DNA of 64,000 nucleotides from Rhodanobacter sp. L36. Lineage in GTDB: Bacteria > Pseudomonadota > Gammaproteobacteria > Xanthomonadales > Rhodanobacteraceae. Positions 29,861 through 38,645 of the stretch are shown piece by piece (position 1 is the stretch's first letter; each line of letters opens with the position of its first letter). A program made the translations under genes and the position numbers. The DNA lies in contig NZ_LMUV01000002.1 of assembly GCF_009765755.1 (NCBI RefSeq), positions 62,001 to 126,000 on the forward strand, given 5' to 3'. The notes under the pieces were generated by a model. That model made no database searches and was not told the DNA's origin. It saw only the letters and a program-made list of their open reading frames with translations.

Positions 29861-29916
29861 ACCAAGCTTAAACGAAGTTTATTTGCGTACCACGCGACGC
29901 CTCGGCTACGAGCAAC

Positions 29917-30891
29917 TCAGTAGTGATCCGATCCATGCTCGAGGAGATCGGCGCGCAATGCCTCGATCAACTCCAGCTGATCGGCCGGGCGCTCGGCGTT
30001 GAACGACAGCGCTTCGCCGGTCACCGGATGCGTGAACGACAACTTCTCCGCGTGCAGCGCCTGGCGACGAAAGCCACGCAACACGGCGGTCAGTTCCGGC
30101 GATGCGCCCTTCGGCAATTTGAAGCCGCCGCCGTACAGCGGATCGCCGACCAGCGGATGGTGAATGTGCGTCAGATGCACGCGAATCTGATGCGTGCGTC
30201 CGGTTTCAAGCTGGCACTGCAAAAGGCTGTGCGCGCGGAAGCGTTCGCGCAATCGATAGTGCGTGACCGCGCGCTTGCCGTCTTCCTCGTCGCGTACCGA
30301 CTGGCGCAGGCGATCGCCCATGCTGCGGCCGATCGGCGCATCCACCGTGCCACCAGCGACCATCGTGCCCAGCACGACGGCTTCGTACTGACGTTCCACT
30401 TCGTGCTGCGAAAGCATCTCCACCAGTGCGGTGACTGCCGGCAACGTCTTGGCCACGACCATCAGGCCGGAAGTGTCCTTGTCCAGCCGATGCACGATGC
30501 CTGCGCGCGGCAATTCGGCCAGCCGCGGGTCGTGATGCAGCAGCGCATTGAGCAGCGTTCCAGCGGGATTGCCGGCGCCCGGATGCACCACCAGACCGGC
30601 CGGTTTGTTCAGCACCAGCACGTGTTCATCCTCGTGCACGATGGTCAGCGAAATCGCTTCGGGCACGCTGGTCACTTCGTTTTCCAGCTCGACCTCGATG
30701 CGTACCTGTTCGCCGCCGCGCAGCAGCTGGCGTGGGGTTGCCGGCGCGCCATCCAGTGTCACCGCGCCAGACTTGATCCAGCCGCTGAGCCGGGAACGCG
30801 AATAATCGGGGAACATCTCGGCCACAGACTGGTCGAACCTGCGTCCTGCCGCCGTCAGCGGTACGACCGCTTCGGCCCGGATGGTGGTCAT
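29917..30891 (-). CDS. rluD: 23S rRNA pseudouridine synthase RluD
   Basis: Forms pseudouridines 1911, 1915 and 1917 in 23S rRNA helix 69. The 324 aa product has an N-terminal S4 RNA-binding domain (about 18-75) and a catalytic domain with [16 protein letters not shown], whose Asp is the nucleophile. [12 protein letters not shown] and [12 protein letters not shown] are also present. It is divergent from bamD over 70 bp, a conserved arrangement in gammaproteobacteria. Confidence 0.95.
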   Translation of the reverse strand: MTTIRAEAVVPLTAAGRRFDQSVAEMFPDYSRSRLSGWIKSGAVTLDGAPATPRQLLRGGEQVRIEVELENEVTSVPEAISLTIVHEDEHVLVLNKPAGLVVHPGAGNPAGTLLNALLHHDPRLAELPRAGIVHRLDKDTSGLMVVAKTLPAVTALVEMLSQHEVERQYEAVVLGTMVAGGTVDAPIGRSMGDRLRQSVRDEEDGKRAVTHYRLRERFRAHSLLQCQLETGRTHQIRVHLTHIHHPLVGDPLYGGGFKLPKGASPELTAVLRGFRRQALHAEKLSFTHPVTGEALSFNAERPADQLELIEALRADLLEHGSDHY

Positions 30892-30961
30892 GCCGCACCC
30901 CGCGGGCCGCAGCCGGTTTCGGCTATCATGCCTTTTCGATCAAACATCCGAATCACTTCCC

Positions 30962-31816
30962 ATGCGTTCAAACAAGTTGTCCATCTTCCATTTGCCCGTG
31001 CTGAAGGTGCTGGCCACCGTCGCTCTTCTTGCGACGTTGAGCGCGTGTTCGATGTTTCACCACAAGCGTGATTCGATCGACACGATGCCGCTCAATGCGC
31101 TCTACGACAACGCGCACGCGTCGCTGGAGAATTCCGATTATTCCGCTGCCACCAAAGCCTATCAGCGCCTGATCGCGCGCTTCCCTTCGGGCGACTACAA
31201 CGAGCAGGCCCAGCTTGATCTTGCCTACGCGCAGTACAAGGACAACCAGCCGGACGACGCGCTTTCGACCATCAACCGCTTCATCAAGACGTTTCCGACC
31301 CACAAGCATGTGGATTATGCCTATTACTTGCGCGGCCTGATCAATTTCGACCGCACCTCGGGCGTGATCGAGCGTTACGTTCATATGGACGCCGCGCAGG
31401 CGCGTCGCGATCAGGCCTATAACCTGCAGTCTTTCGACGATTTTTCCGAGCTGTCGCGCCGCTTCCCCGACAGCGCGTACACGGCCGATGCCCGCCAGCG
31501 CATGATCTACCTGCGCAACGTGCTGGCACAGTACGAGATCAACGTGGCGGAGTTCTACCTGCGCAACAAGGCGTTTATCGCCTCGGCCGATCGCGCGCAG
31601 TACGTGGTCGAGCACTACCAGGAAGCGCCGCAGACCGGCGATGCGCTGGCCATTCTCACGCGCAGCTATATCGCGCTGGATCGCAAGGCACTGGCCGAAC
31701 AGTCGCGTCAGGTGCTCGCGCTCAACTACCCGAATCACCCCTACTTGACCGACGCAAAGTGGCCGCACTCGCCTTCCACATTGCGCAAGATGGTGCCGTT
31801 TTCGGGGCACCAGTAA
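30962..31816 (+). CDS. bamD: Outer membrane assembly lipoprotein BamD
   Basis: Essential lipoprotein of the BAM complex that contacts BamA and substrate barrels. From the ATG at 30962 it is 284 aa with a lipoprotein signal and lipobox LSAC (Cys about 26). Five TPR repeats follow, including LDLAYAQYKDNQPDDA and YYLRGLINFDRTSGVIERYV. The open frame starts 27 codons earlier, but those residues lack similarity and would mask the signal peptide. TATCAT at 30924-30929 is a likely -10. Followed by a clear terminator. Confidence 0.93.
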   Translation: MRSNKLSIFHLPVLKVLATVALLATLSACSMFHHKRDSIDTMPLNALYDNAHASLENSDYSAATKAYQRLIARFPSGDYNEQAQLDLAYAQYKDNQPDDALSTINRFIKTFPTHKHVDYAYYLRGLINFDRTSGVIERYVHMDAAQARRDQAYNLQSFDDFSELSRRFPDSAYTADARQRMIYLRNVLAQYEINVAEFYLRNKAFIASADRAQYVVEHYQEAPQTGDALAILTRSYIALDRKALAEQSRQVLALNYPNHPYLTDAKWPHSPSTLRKMVPFSGHQ

Positions 31817-31853
31817 TCCCACTGCGTCGGTCGTTCGAACCGAACATGTGACC

Positions 31854-31884
31854 AAAAAGCCGACGCGTGACCTTCGGCTTTTTG
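31854..31884 (+). terminator. Terminator between bamD and nadE
   Basis: AAAAAGCCGA pairs with TCGGCTTTTT around a 10 nt loop. The A/T symmetry should let it end both the plus-strand bamD transcript and minus-strand nadE readthrough. Confidence 0.85.
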
Positions 31885-31956
31885 CTGCCTTCGATTTGAG
31901 CTGCGTGCCTGTTTGCCGGTCTGATCTGTGATCAAACCGGCGCAGATCAAATCAGA

Positions 31957-33639
31957 TCAGCGCCAGCCCGAGGTAATCGGATAACGCCGGTCGCGACCGA
32001 ATGCGCGCGTCGTCACGCGCGGGCCCGGCGCGGATTGCCGGCGCTTGAATTCGTTCAGCAATACCAGTCGCACCACGCGACGTACCGTGTCCGCATCGAA
32101 ACCCTCTGCGGCAATCTCCGCCTGCGATTGCTCGCCCTCGATGAAGTGTTCAAGGATCGCGTCGAGCTCGTCGTACGGCGGCAGCGAATCCTGATCGGTC
32201 TGGTTGTCGCGCAGTTCGGCCGAGGGCGGACGATCGATGACTTCCATGGGAATCGGGAGTCGGGAATCGGGAGTCGCCAGCGCGCCGTGAGTGTTCGTGC
32301 TTTGAAGCCCGAGTCCCATCTTCCGATGCCCGGCTTGATTGCGCCAACGCGCCAACCTGTAAACCTCGGTCTTGTAGACATCCTTCAACGGCGCGTAGGC
32401 ACCGCACATGTCGCCGTAGAGCGTGGCGTATCCGACCGCCATCTCGCTCTTGTTGCCCGTCGCCAACAGCAGCCGACCGTGCTTGTTGCTCAACGCCATC
32501 AGCATCACGCCACGCGTGCGCGACTGCAGGTTTTCCTCTGTCGTGTCCGCGGATTTGCCGGCGAAGGCTGGCGTAAGCGCGTCGATGAACGATTGGTACG
32601 TCGTCTCGATATCGATGACGTGATAATCCACGCCGAGATTTTCAGCCTGTGCGCGCGCGCCATCGAGTGAGAGCTGCGAGGTGTATCGCGTCGGCATCAT
32701 GACCGCGGTAACGCGTGCAGCACCAAGCGCATCGACGGCCAGCGCGAGCGTCAATGCCGAATCGATCCCGCCGGAAAGACCGAGCAGCACGCCGGCGAAA
32801 CCGTTCTTGTCGATGTAATCGCGGATGCCGCAAACGAGCGCCGCGTAAAGCGTCGCCTCGATGCTTTGATCTTCGAGCACCGGCCAGTCTTCGGCATGCA
32901 GGCGACGGGTCTGCGGATCGAAGGTTGCCCATAGCAGCGCATCGACAAAGACCGGTGCGCGCGCAGCGATGGAACCGTCGCCGTTCACCAGCAGCGACGC
33001 ACCGTCATAGACCACTTCGTCCTGCCCACCAACCAGATTGAGATAAGCGATGGCGCAACCGGTTTCCTGCGCGCGCGCGATCAACACGGCTTCGCGATCG
33101 GCCTGCTTGGCGTCATCCCACGGCGAGGCGTTGATCACCACCAACAACTCGGCACCAGCAGCCGCGGCCTGTGCCGCCGGCTCGGGTTGCCATACGTCTT
33201 CGCAGATCAGCATGCCTACCTGCACACCATCGATCAGCGCGGTAAAACTTTGATGGCCGGGACGGAAATAACGCTTGTCGTCGAACACACCGTAATTTGG
33301 CAAGGCCTGCTTGTGCGCGGTCCATTCCACTACGCCATCGCGCAGCAGGCTTGCGGCGTTGTAGACCTCGCCTTCGCTGTGCGGATGGCCAACTAGCGCC
33401 GCGATGCCGTGGGTGGCGGCGGCCAGCGCTTGCAGTTCGCCGTCGCAGGCGGCGAGGAAACTTGGACGCAGCAGCAGATCTTCCGGCGGATAGCCGCTGA
33501 GCGTCAGCTCGGGAAACACCACCAGCGCGGCGCCACCGTTGCGCGCATCGGACGTCAGCTCGCGAACCTTGGCGGCGTTCGCCGCGACCGCGCCCACCGA
33601 AAAATCGAACTGGGCCAGCGCCAACCGCAGGTTTGCCAT
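31957..33639 (-). CDS. nadE: Glutamine-dependent NAD+ synthetase with an in-frame repeat insertion
   Basis: Makes NAD+ from nicotinate adenine dinucleotide, ATP and glutamine. The start MANLRLALAQFDF at 33639 gives 560 aa. The N-terminal nitrilase-type glutaminase domain has E44 (FPELTLSG) and C146 (LICEDVW). The C-terminal synthetase has the PP-loop LSGGIDSALT at 288-297 and TGNKSEMAVGYATLYGD at 394-410. Between RWRNQ (431-435) and RPPSAEL (470-476), where homologues have only a few residues, lie about 30 residues. These include TPDSRLPIP, encoded by heptamer repeats. The frame stays open, so the protein is probably functional. Confidence 0.93.
   Translation of the reverse strand: MANLRLALAQFDFSVGAVAANAAKVRELTSDARNGGAALVVFPELTLSGYPPEDLLLRPSFLAACDGELQALAAATHGIAALVGHPHSEGEVYNAASLLRDGVVEWTAHKQALPNYGVFDDKRYFRPGHQSFTALIDGVQVGMLICEDVWQPEPAAQAAAAGAELLVVINASPWDDAKQADREAVLIARAQETGCAIAYLNLVGGQDEVVYDGASLLVNGDGSIAARAPVFVDALLWATFDPQTRRLHAEDWPVLEDQSIEATLYAALVCGIRDYIDKNGFAGVLLGLSGGIDSALTLALAVDALGAARVTAVMMPTRYTSQLSLDGARAQAENLGVDYHVIDIETTYQSFIDALTPAFAGKSADTTEENLQSRTRGVMLMALSNKHGRLLLATGNKSEMAVGYATLYGDMCGAYAPLKDVYKTEVYRLARWRNQAGHRKMGLGLQSTNTHGALATPDSRLPIPMEVIDRPPSAELRDNQTDQDSLPPYDELDAILEHFIEGEQSQAEIAAEGFDADTVRRVVRLVLLNEFKRRQSAPGPRVTTRAFGRDRRYPITSGWR
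32248..32276 (+). repeat. GGGAATC/GGGAGTC heptamer repeat inside nadE
   Basis: Four perfect alternating heptamers (GGGAATC GGGAGTC twice) are read on the minus strand as PDSRLPIP within NadE residues 455-464. The repeat sits at a surface-linker position between conserved blocks. Confidence 0.85.
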
Positions 33640-33653
33640 GAAGCGGAACTCCA

Positions 33654-33688
33654 GAAAAGACGAAGGCCGCGACGAATCGCGGCCTTCG
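33654..33688 (-). terminator. Terminator downstream of sucCD
   Basis: CGAAGGCCGCGA-CGAA-TCGCGGCCTTCG, a 12 bp perfect stem, is followed on the minus strand by TCTTTTCT. It separates sucD from nadE. Confidence 0.85.
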
Positions 33689-33713
33689 CATTTTACGTTA
33701 CCGCGATGGCGAC

Positions 33714-34586
33714 TTACCTCATCAGCTTCGCGAGCGTCTTGCCGAGGTCGGCCGGCGACTTCACCGTGGTGACGCCGGCTTTCTCCAGCGCGGCAAACTT
33801 CGCCGCGGCCGTGCCCTTGCCGCCGGAAATGATCGCGCCGGCATGGCCCATGCGCTTGCCCGGAGGGGCGGACGCACCGGCGATGAACGACACGACCGGC
33901 TTGGTGACGTATTCGGAGATGAATTCCGCGGCGTCTTCCTCGGCGCTGCCGCCGATCTCGCCGACCATGATGATGCCTTCGGTCTGCGGATCGTCCTGGA
34001 ACATCTTCAGGCAATCGATGAAGCTCAGGCCGTTGATCGGATCGCCGCCGATGCCGATGCAGGTGGACTGGCCAAGGCCTTCGTTGGTGGTCTGGAATAC
34101 GGCTTCATACGTCAACGTGCCGGAACGCGACACGATACCGACCTTGCCGGGCATGTGGATGTGGCCGGGCATGATGCCGATCTTGCATTCGCCGGGCGTG
34201 ATGATGCCCGGGCAATTCGGCCCGATCAGCACGATTTCCGGATGCTGCTGCAGCACGTTCTTGACGCGCAGCATGTCGAGCACCGGAATGCCTTCGGTGA
34301 TCGCCACGATCACGCGGATGCCGGCATCGATCGCTTCGAGGATCGAGTCGGCCGCGAACGGCGGCGGCACGAAGATCACCGACGCATCGGCGCCGGTTTC
34401 GAAGACCGCTTCGGACACGCTGTTGAAGACCGGCAGGCCGATGTGCTCGCTGCCGCCCTTGCCCGGCGTGACACCGCCGACGACCTTGGTGCCGTAATCG
34501 ATCGCCTGTTCGGCGTGGAAGGTGCCCTGCTGACCGGTGAAGCCCTGCACGATCACCTTGGTGTTCTTGTTGACGAGAACGCTCAT
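33714..34586 (-). CDS. sucD: Succinyl-CoA ligase alpha subunit
   Basis: Subunit of the TCA-cycle enzyme that converts succinyl-CoA to succinate with ATP or GTP formation. The 290 aa product has a Rossmann CoA-binding domain ([15 protein letters not shown]) and the ligase domain with [32 protein letters not shown] carries the His that is phosphorylated. Normal length. It starts 11 bp after sucC. Confidence 0.97.
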   Translation of the reverse strand: MSVLVNKNTKVIVQGFTGQQGTFHAEQAIDYGTKVVGGVTPGKGGSEHIGLPVFNSVSEAVFETGADASVIFVPPPFAADSILEAIDAGIRVIVAITEGIPVLDMLRVKNVLQQHPEIVLIGPNCPGIITPGECKIGIMPGHIHMPGKVGIVSRSGTLTYEAVFQTTNEGLGQSTCIGIGGDPINGLSFIDCLKMFQDDPQTEGIIMVGEIGGSAEEDAAEFISEYVTKPVVSFIAGASAPPGKRMGHAGAIISGGKGTAAAKFAALEKAGVTTVKSPADLGKTLAKLMR

Positions 34587-34597
34587 TCGTTTGCTCC

Positions 34598-35761
34598 TCA
34601 GCCCTTGGCCGCAGCCACGGCTTTCTGCGCCGCGTCGTTGAGATCGTCGGCCGGCGTGATCGCCAGACCGGAGTTGGCCAGCAGCTCGCGGCCCTGATCC
34701 ACGTTGGTGCCCTGCAGGCGCACCACGACCGGAATCTTCAGGCCGACTTCCTTCACCGCCGCGATGATGCCTTCGGCGATCAGGTCGCAGCGCACGATGC
34801 CGCCGAAGATGTTGACCAGGATGCAGCGCACCTTGTCCGACGAAAGAATCAGCTTGAACGCCTCGGTCACGCGCTCCTTGGTGGCGCCGCCGCCGACGTC
34901 GAGGAAGTTGGCCGGCTCGCCACCCGCCAGCTTGATCACGTCCATCGTGGCCATCGCCAGGCCTGCGCCGTTGACCATGCAGCCGATGGTGCCGTCCATC
35001 GTCACGTAGTTGAGGTTGTTCTGCACCGCGGCGGCTTCGGCGGCGTCTTCCTGCGAGAGGTCGCGCATCGACGCCAGGTTCGGATGGCGGAATTCGGCGT
35101 TGTCGTCGGAGTTGACCTTGCCATCGAGCGCGGCGAGGTTACCGTCCTCGAGCACGGCCAGCGGATTGAGTTCCACCAGCGCGAGGTCCTGTTCGTTGAA
35201 CAGCTTGTACAGGCCCAGCATGATTTTCGTCAGCTGGTTGACTTGCTTCGCGTTGAGATCCATCGCAAAGCCAAGCTGGCGGCACTGGTACGGCTGCAGC
35301 CCTTCGACGAAATCGATCACGATGGTGTGGATGTCTTCGGGCGTGTCCTTGGCCACCTGCTCGATGTCCACGCCGCCGTGCTTGGAGGCAATGAAGGAGA
35401 CGGACTTGCTGTCGCGGTCGACCAGGATCGACAGGTACAGCTCGCGAGCGATATCGGTGGCGTCGGTGACCAGCACCAGATTCACCGGCAGCGCGCGACC
35501 GGCGGACTGGTAGGTTTCCATCTGCGTGCCGAGCATGCCCTTCGCGGCAGCGCGCACGTCGTCGAAACTGCGGCAGAACTTGACGCCGCCGGACTTGCCG
35601 CGGCCGCCGGCGTGGATCTGGGCCTTGACCATCCACTGCGTACCGCCCAGCGCTTTGGCGGCGTCGACGGCAGCATCGGGAGAACTGGCGATCTTGCCCG
35701 GCGGTACGGCGATGCCGTACTGCGCGAACAGTTCTTTGGCCTGGTATTCGTGGAAATTCAT
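34598..35761 (-). CDS. sucC: Succinyl-CoA ligase beta subunit
   Basis: ATP-grasp subunit that binds nucleotide and succinate. [16 protein letters not shown] at 35761, preceded by GAGG, gives 387 aa (388 in E. coli). Motifs are [14 protein letters not shown] in the nucleotide fold and the C-terminal [13 protein letters not shown] and VVRLQGTN. The open frame extends about 115 codons upstream without similarity. Divergent from pilS; in xanthomonads sucCD lies beside pilSR. Confidence 0.96.
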   Translation of the reverse strand: MNFHEYQAKELFAQYGIAVPPGKIASSPDAAVDAAKALGGTQWMVKAQIHAGGRGKSGGVKFCRSFDDVRAAAKGMLGTQMETYQSAGRALPVNLVLVTDATDIARELYLSILVDRDSKSVSFIASKHGGVDIEQVAKDTPEDIHTIVIDFVEGLQPYQCRQLGFAMDLNAKQVNQLTKIMLGLYKLFNEQDLALVELNPLAVLEDGNLAALDGKVNSDDNAEFRHPNLASMRDLSQEDAAEAAAVQNNLNYVTMDGTIGCMVNGAGLAMATMDVIKLAGGEPANFLDVGGGATKERVTEAFKLILSSDKVRCILVNIFGGIVRCDLIAEGIIAAVKEVGLKIPVVVRLQGTNVDQGRELLANSGLAITPADDLNDAAQKAVAAAKG

Positions 35762-35984
35762 TCGATACCTCGAGCGAACGGAAAAACATGGCGGCCGCAC
35801 GCATGCACAGCGTGGGTCAGGGAGGTCGGATGGCGGGGGAAGCCCTGCCGGCATGCGGTGCGCATGCCCACAAACGGACAGAGCCGCGCCATGCGGCCGC
35901 CCATTTTCGCGGAACCGGCCGGCAATGGAAAGGGCGACGTGTTTTTTCATCGATCCGGCGCGCCACTGCGGGCTTTCGCCTGTC

Positions 35985-36013
35985 GGCACATCGGCGATCA
36001 GCCACTCTATACT
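35985..36013 (+). promoter_or_regulatory. Candidate promoter of pilS
   Basis: TATACT (5 of 6) at 36008-36013 is preceded at 17 bp by GGCACA, which is weak (3 of 6). The predicted start would be about 35 nt before the TTG start codon. Nothing else notable is seen in the 292 bp between sucC and pilS. Confidence 0.3.
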
Positions 36014-36053
36014 CGCCGCAAGCTCGTCGAACCCGCCCCGGAGTGCCTCGCAC

Positions 36054-37691
36054 TTGTCCAGCACGTCAGCTCTTTCCGCCACCCGCGCGGCGGTCAATGC
36101 CACCATTCGTCACGAGTTGTCGTTCCTCAATGTCTTCAGGCTGGTGCAGGCGCTAGTCTATGCCGGCCTCGCCTTTACTCCGGCCGGCCTGGGCTGGCCG
36201 TTGCTGCACACGGCCGACTTCGCCCGCGGCGTCGCCACGCTGTATCTCGTCTTCGCGCTGATCGCGCTGCTGTTCAATCGCCGCAGCATGGGCTTCGTCA
36301 CCATTGCGGTGTCGGCGGCACTGGTGGTGGATATCGTCGCCGCCGTACTTGCCATTTCTGCGATGCACGAAGCGCGCATCGGCATCGCCATGATGCTGGC
36401 GGTAAATCTCAGTGCGGGCGCGTTGATCCTGCCGCTGCGGCTGTCCAGTTTCTTCGCCGCGCTGGCCACGCTGGGTATTCTCGGCAACACCTTTTTCGGT
36501 ACCACGAGCAGCCAGCCGGGCGACCGCGATCTGCTCGAAGCGGCGCTGTTCGGCCTCGCCTATTTCGCCAGCACCACGCTGTGCCATGTGCTGGGCCGAC
36601 AGTTGCGCGCCACCGAAGCGCTGGCCGAACAACGCAGCACCGACCTTGCCAACCTGGCGCAGGTCAACGAGTTGATCATCCGGCGCATGAAAACCGGCGT
36701 GCTGCTCGTGGACGATGCCAACCGCATCCATCAGATCAACGAATCGGCCTGGATGCTGATGGGCAACCCCGGCGCCGACCAGCGCGACCTCGGCCAGCTT
36801 GCACCGGAACTCTCGCGGCGGCTCTACCACTGGATGACCTCGGGCAAGCTCGACGAAACAGCTACGCAGCTTGCCGATGGCGTGCCCGAGGTGGTGCCGC
36901 GCTTCACGCGACTGGCGCCCAACGACGATTCGCACGTGCTGATTTTCCTCGACGACACTTCGCTTCTGTCGCGTCGCGCAGAAGAACTGACGCTGACGTC
37001 GCTCGGTCGACTCTCTGCTTCCATCGCGCACGAAATCCGCAATCCGCTCGCGGCGATCCGCTACTCGGCACAGCTGCTGGCCGAGTCCAAGAGCATGGAT
37101 ACCACCGACCAGCGCATGGTCGAGATCATCAACAACCACTGCATCCGCCTCAACGAAATCATCGAGAACATCCTGCAATTGTCGCGGCGCGAACGCTCGC
37201 GGCCGGAGACACTCGACCTCGGCCACTGGGCTGAAGGTTTCGTCGAGGAATACAGCCAAGGCAACGACCTCGGTGCGGATTCGCTGCGCGTGATTGCCAG
37301 CACCGGCGCCCCGGTGACGGCCGTCGCCGATCCGCAACAGTTGCAGCAAGTGGTGTGGAATCTGGTGCAGAACGCGCTGCGTTACGGTCGCCTGCCCGGC
37401 GAACCGGCGCGCGTGATGGTGGTGACTCGGCAAGGCGAACACGGCGTGCCTATTCTCGAAGTGATCGACCGCGGTCCGGGCATCGCGCCGAAAGTTGCCG
37501 CGCAGATTTTCGAACCGTTCTACACGACGCATGAATACGGCACGGGCCTGGGCCTGTACCTTGCGCGACAGATGAGCGATGCGAATCAGGCCGCACTGGA
37601 ATACGTGCGCGTGGCCGGCGGCGGCAGTTGTTTCCGCCTCACACTCACACCGGCGCACATGGCGCGGACGGTGAGCGAAGAATCATTCTGA
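36054..37691 (+). CDS. pilS: Sensor histidine kinase PilS of type IV pilus regulation
   Basis: Inner-membrane kinase that controls pilin transcription through PilR. I place the start at a TTG (36054) with GGAG 10 nt upstream, giving 545 aa. An ATG in this frame upstream would cover the promoter region. About six membrane helices span residues 20-185. A PAS-like domain with [18 protein letters not shown] follows, then HisKA with [20 protein letters not shown]. The ATPase has [18 protein letters not shown] and [11 protein letters not shown]. Next to sucC as in xanthomonads, but pilR is 18.7 kb away rather than adjacent. Confidence 0.9.
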   Translation: MSSTSALSATRAAVNATIRHELSFLNVFRLVQALVYAGLAFTPAGLGWPLLHTADFARGVATLYLVFALIALLFNRRSMGFVTIAVSAALVVDIVAAVLAISAMHEARIGIAMMLAVNLSAGALILPLRLSSFFAALATLGILGNTFFGTTSSQPGDRDLLEAALFGLAYFASTTLCHVLGRQLRATEALAEQRSTDLANLAQVNELIIRRMKTGVLLVDDANRIHQINESAWMLMGNPGADQRDLGQLAPELSRRLYHWMTSGKLDETATQLADGVPEVVPRFTRLAPNDDSHVLIFLDDTSLLSRRAEELTLTSLGRLSASIAHEIRNPLAAIRYSAQLLAESKSMDTTDQRMVEIINNHCIRLNEIIENILQLSRRERSRPETLDLGHWAEGFVEEYSQGNDLGADSLRVIASTGAPVTAVADPQQLQQVVWNLVQNALRYGRLPGEPARVMVVTRQGEHGVPILEVIDRGPGIAPKVAAQIFEPFYTTHEYGTGLGLYLARQMSDANQAALEYVRVAGGGSCFRLTLTPAHMARTVSEESF

Positions 37692-37813
37692 AGCCGCCGC
37701 CACTCGACTTCGGGATGCGTCGCGCACGACCTTGTTGATCGCGCAAGGCCGTGCGCATCATCGCCTGCTGCAATGGCAATCCGCTCGCTGGAACAGAGAA
37801 AGGACTGACGAGG

Positions 37814-38491
37814 ATGGCTGGAAATTTCACGTTCAACTTCAACGGATTCAAGTCCGCCAATGCCACCACGGCTAAGCCCGCATTCGGCACATCGACCGTG
37901 GTCGTGCCACCGACGTTGCGTTCCTTCGACCTATTCCCGACGCGTATCTGGCAGAGCCCGCTCACGATGCTCAGTATTCATTTCGAGCGTTGGGAAAGCA
38001 CCGTGCTGGCCATGCGCGCAGCAAGTCCCGAGCCTGCAGGACGGACCAATCGCCAAGGCTGGAACAGTGCGGACATGGCCGTGCTGGAACAGCCGGCGTT
38101 CGCACCATTGAATGAAATCCTCCGCGCAGCCTGCGGCGTCGCGCTGGGCGAAATGGGTGTGCGCGGAACGGACTTCCAGTTGCAGTCGTGGATCAACATG
38201 CACGACCGCGGCGGCTTCAACTTTCTGCACGTGCACGAAGGTTGCCTGCTCTGCGGCTGCTTCTATCTGAAAGTGCCGAAGCATTCGGGCCATCTGGTAT
38301 TTCGCGATCCGCGCGCCGGCGTCGTGCACGGCGCCATCAAGGGCAGCGTGCCCAACGGCTATACGGACATCCATCTGACGCCCGACGCCGGCCTGCTGGT
38401 GCTGTTTCCCTCATGGATGGAGCACTACGTCGAACCACATGGAAACGACGAACCGCGCATCTCGATTTCATTCAACGTGGTGAAGCCCTGA
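37814..38491 (+). CDS. Putative 2OG-Fe(II) oxygenase (TIGR02466-like)
   Basis: 225 aa cytoplasmic protein of the putative 2-oxoglutarate/Fe(II) oxygenase family. Iron ligands are suggested by FLHVHEG (HxH) and the late MEHYVEPH His. RISISFNV at the end supplies the Arg for 2-oxoglutarate. The N-terminus (about 30 residues, Asn/Phe/Thr-rich) is unlike the rest. I use the ATG at 37814, preceded by AGGA. Members often accompany TonB receptors and glycan enzymes; their substrates are unknown. The C-terminal part of the TPR protein at 51030-52868 belongs to the same family. Confidence 0.75.
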   Translation: MAGNFTFNFNGFKSANATTAKPAFGTSTVVVPPTLRSFDLFPTRIWQSPLTMLSIHFERWESTVLAMRAASPEPAGRTNRQGWNSADMAVLEQPAFAPLNEILRAACGVALGEMGVRGTDFQLQSWINMHDRGGFNFLHVHEGCLLCGCFYLKVPKHSGHLVFRDPRAGVVHGAIKGSVPNGYTDIHLTPDAGLLVLFPSWMEHYVEPHGNDEPRISISFNVVKP

Positions 38492-38577
38492 TCGATCGCT
38501 CGCGAGCAAGCGACAACGATCGTTTGCACTTCGATTCGTGATCGGCAAAACGCAGCGGCAACCAATCTTTCGCGCAT

Positions 38578-38617
38578 AAAAAAGGCCCGGGTCGAGGAGG
38601 GGAATTCGACCCGGGCC
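38578..38617 (-). terminator. Terminator of the GH65-PGM / TonB receptor operon
   Basis: GGCCCGGGTCGA pairs perfectly with TCGACCCGGGCC around a 10 nt loop. On the minus strand it is followed by six T. It is the strongest terminator in the window. Confidence 0.93.
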
Positions 38618-38645
38618 AGCTCTGTCATCAGTGCCGCATGTTTCT

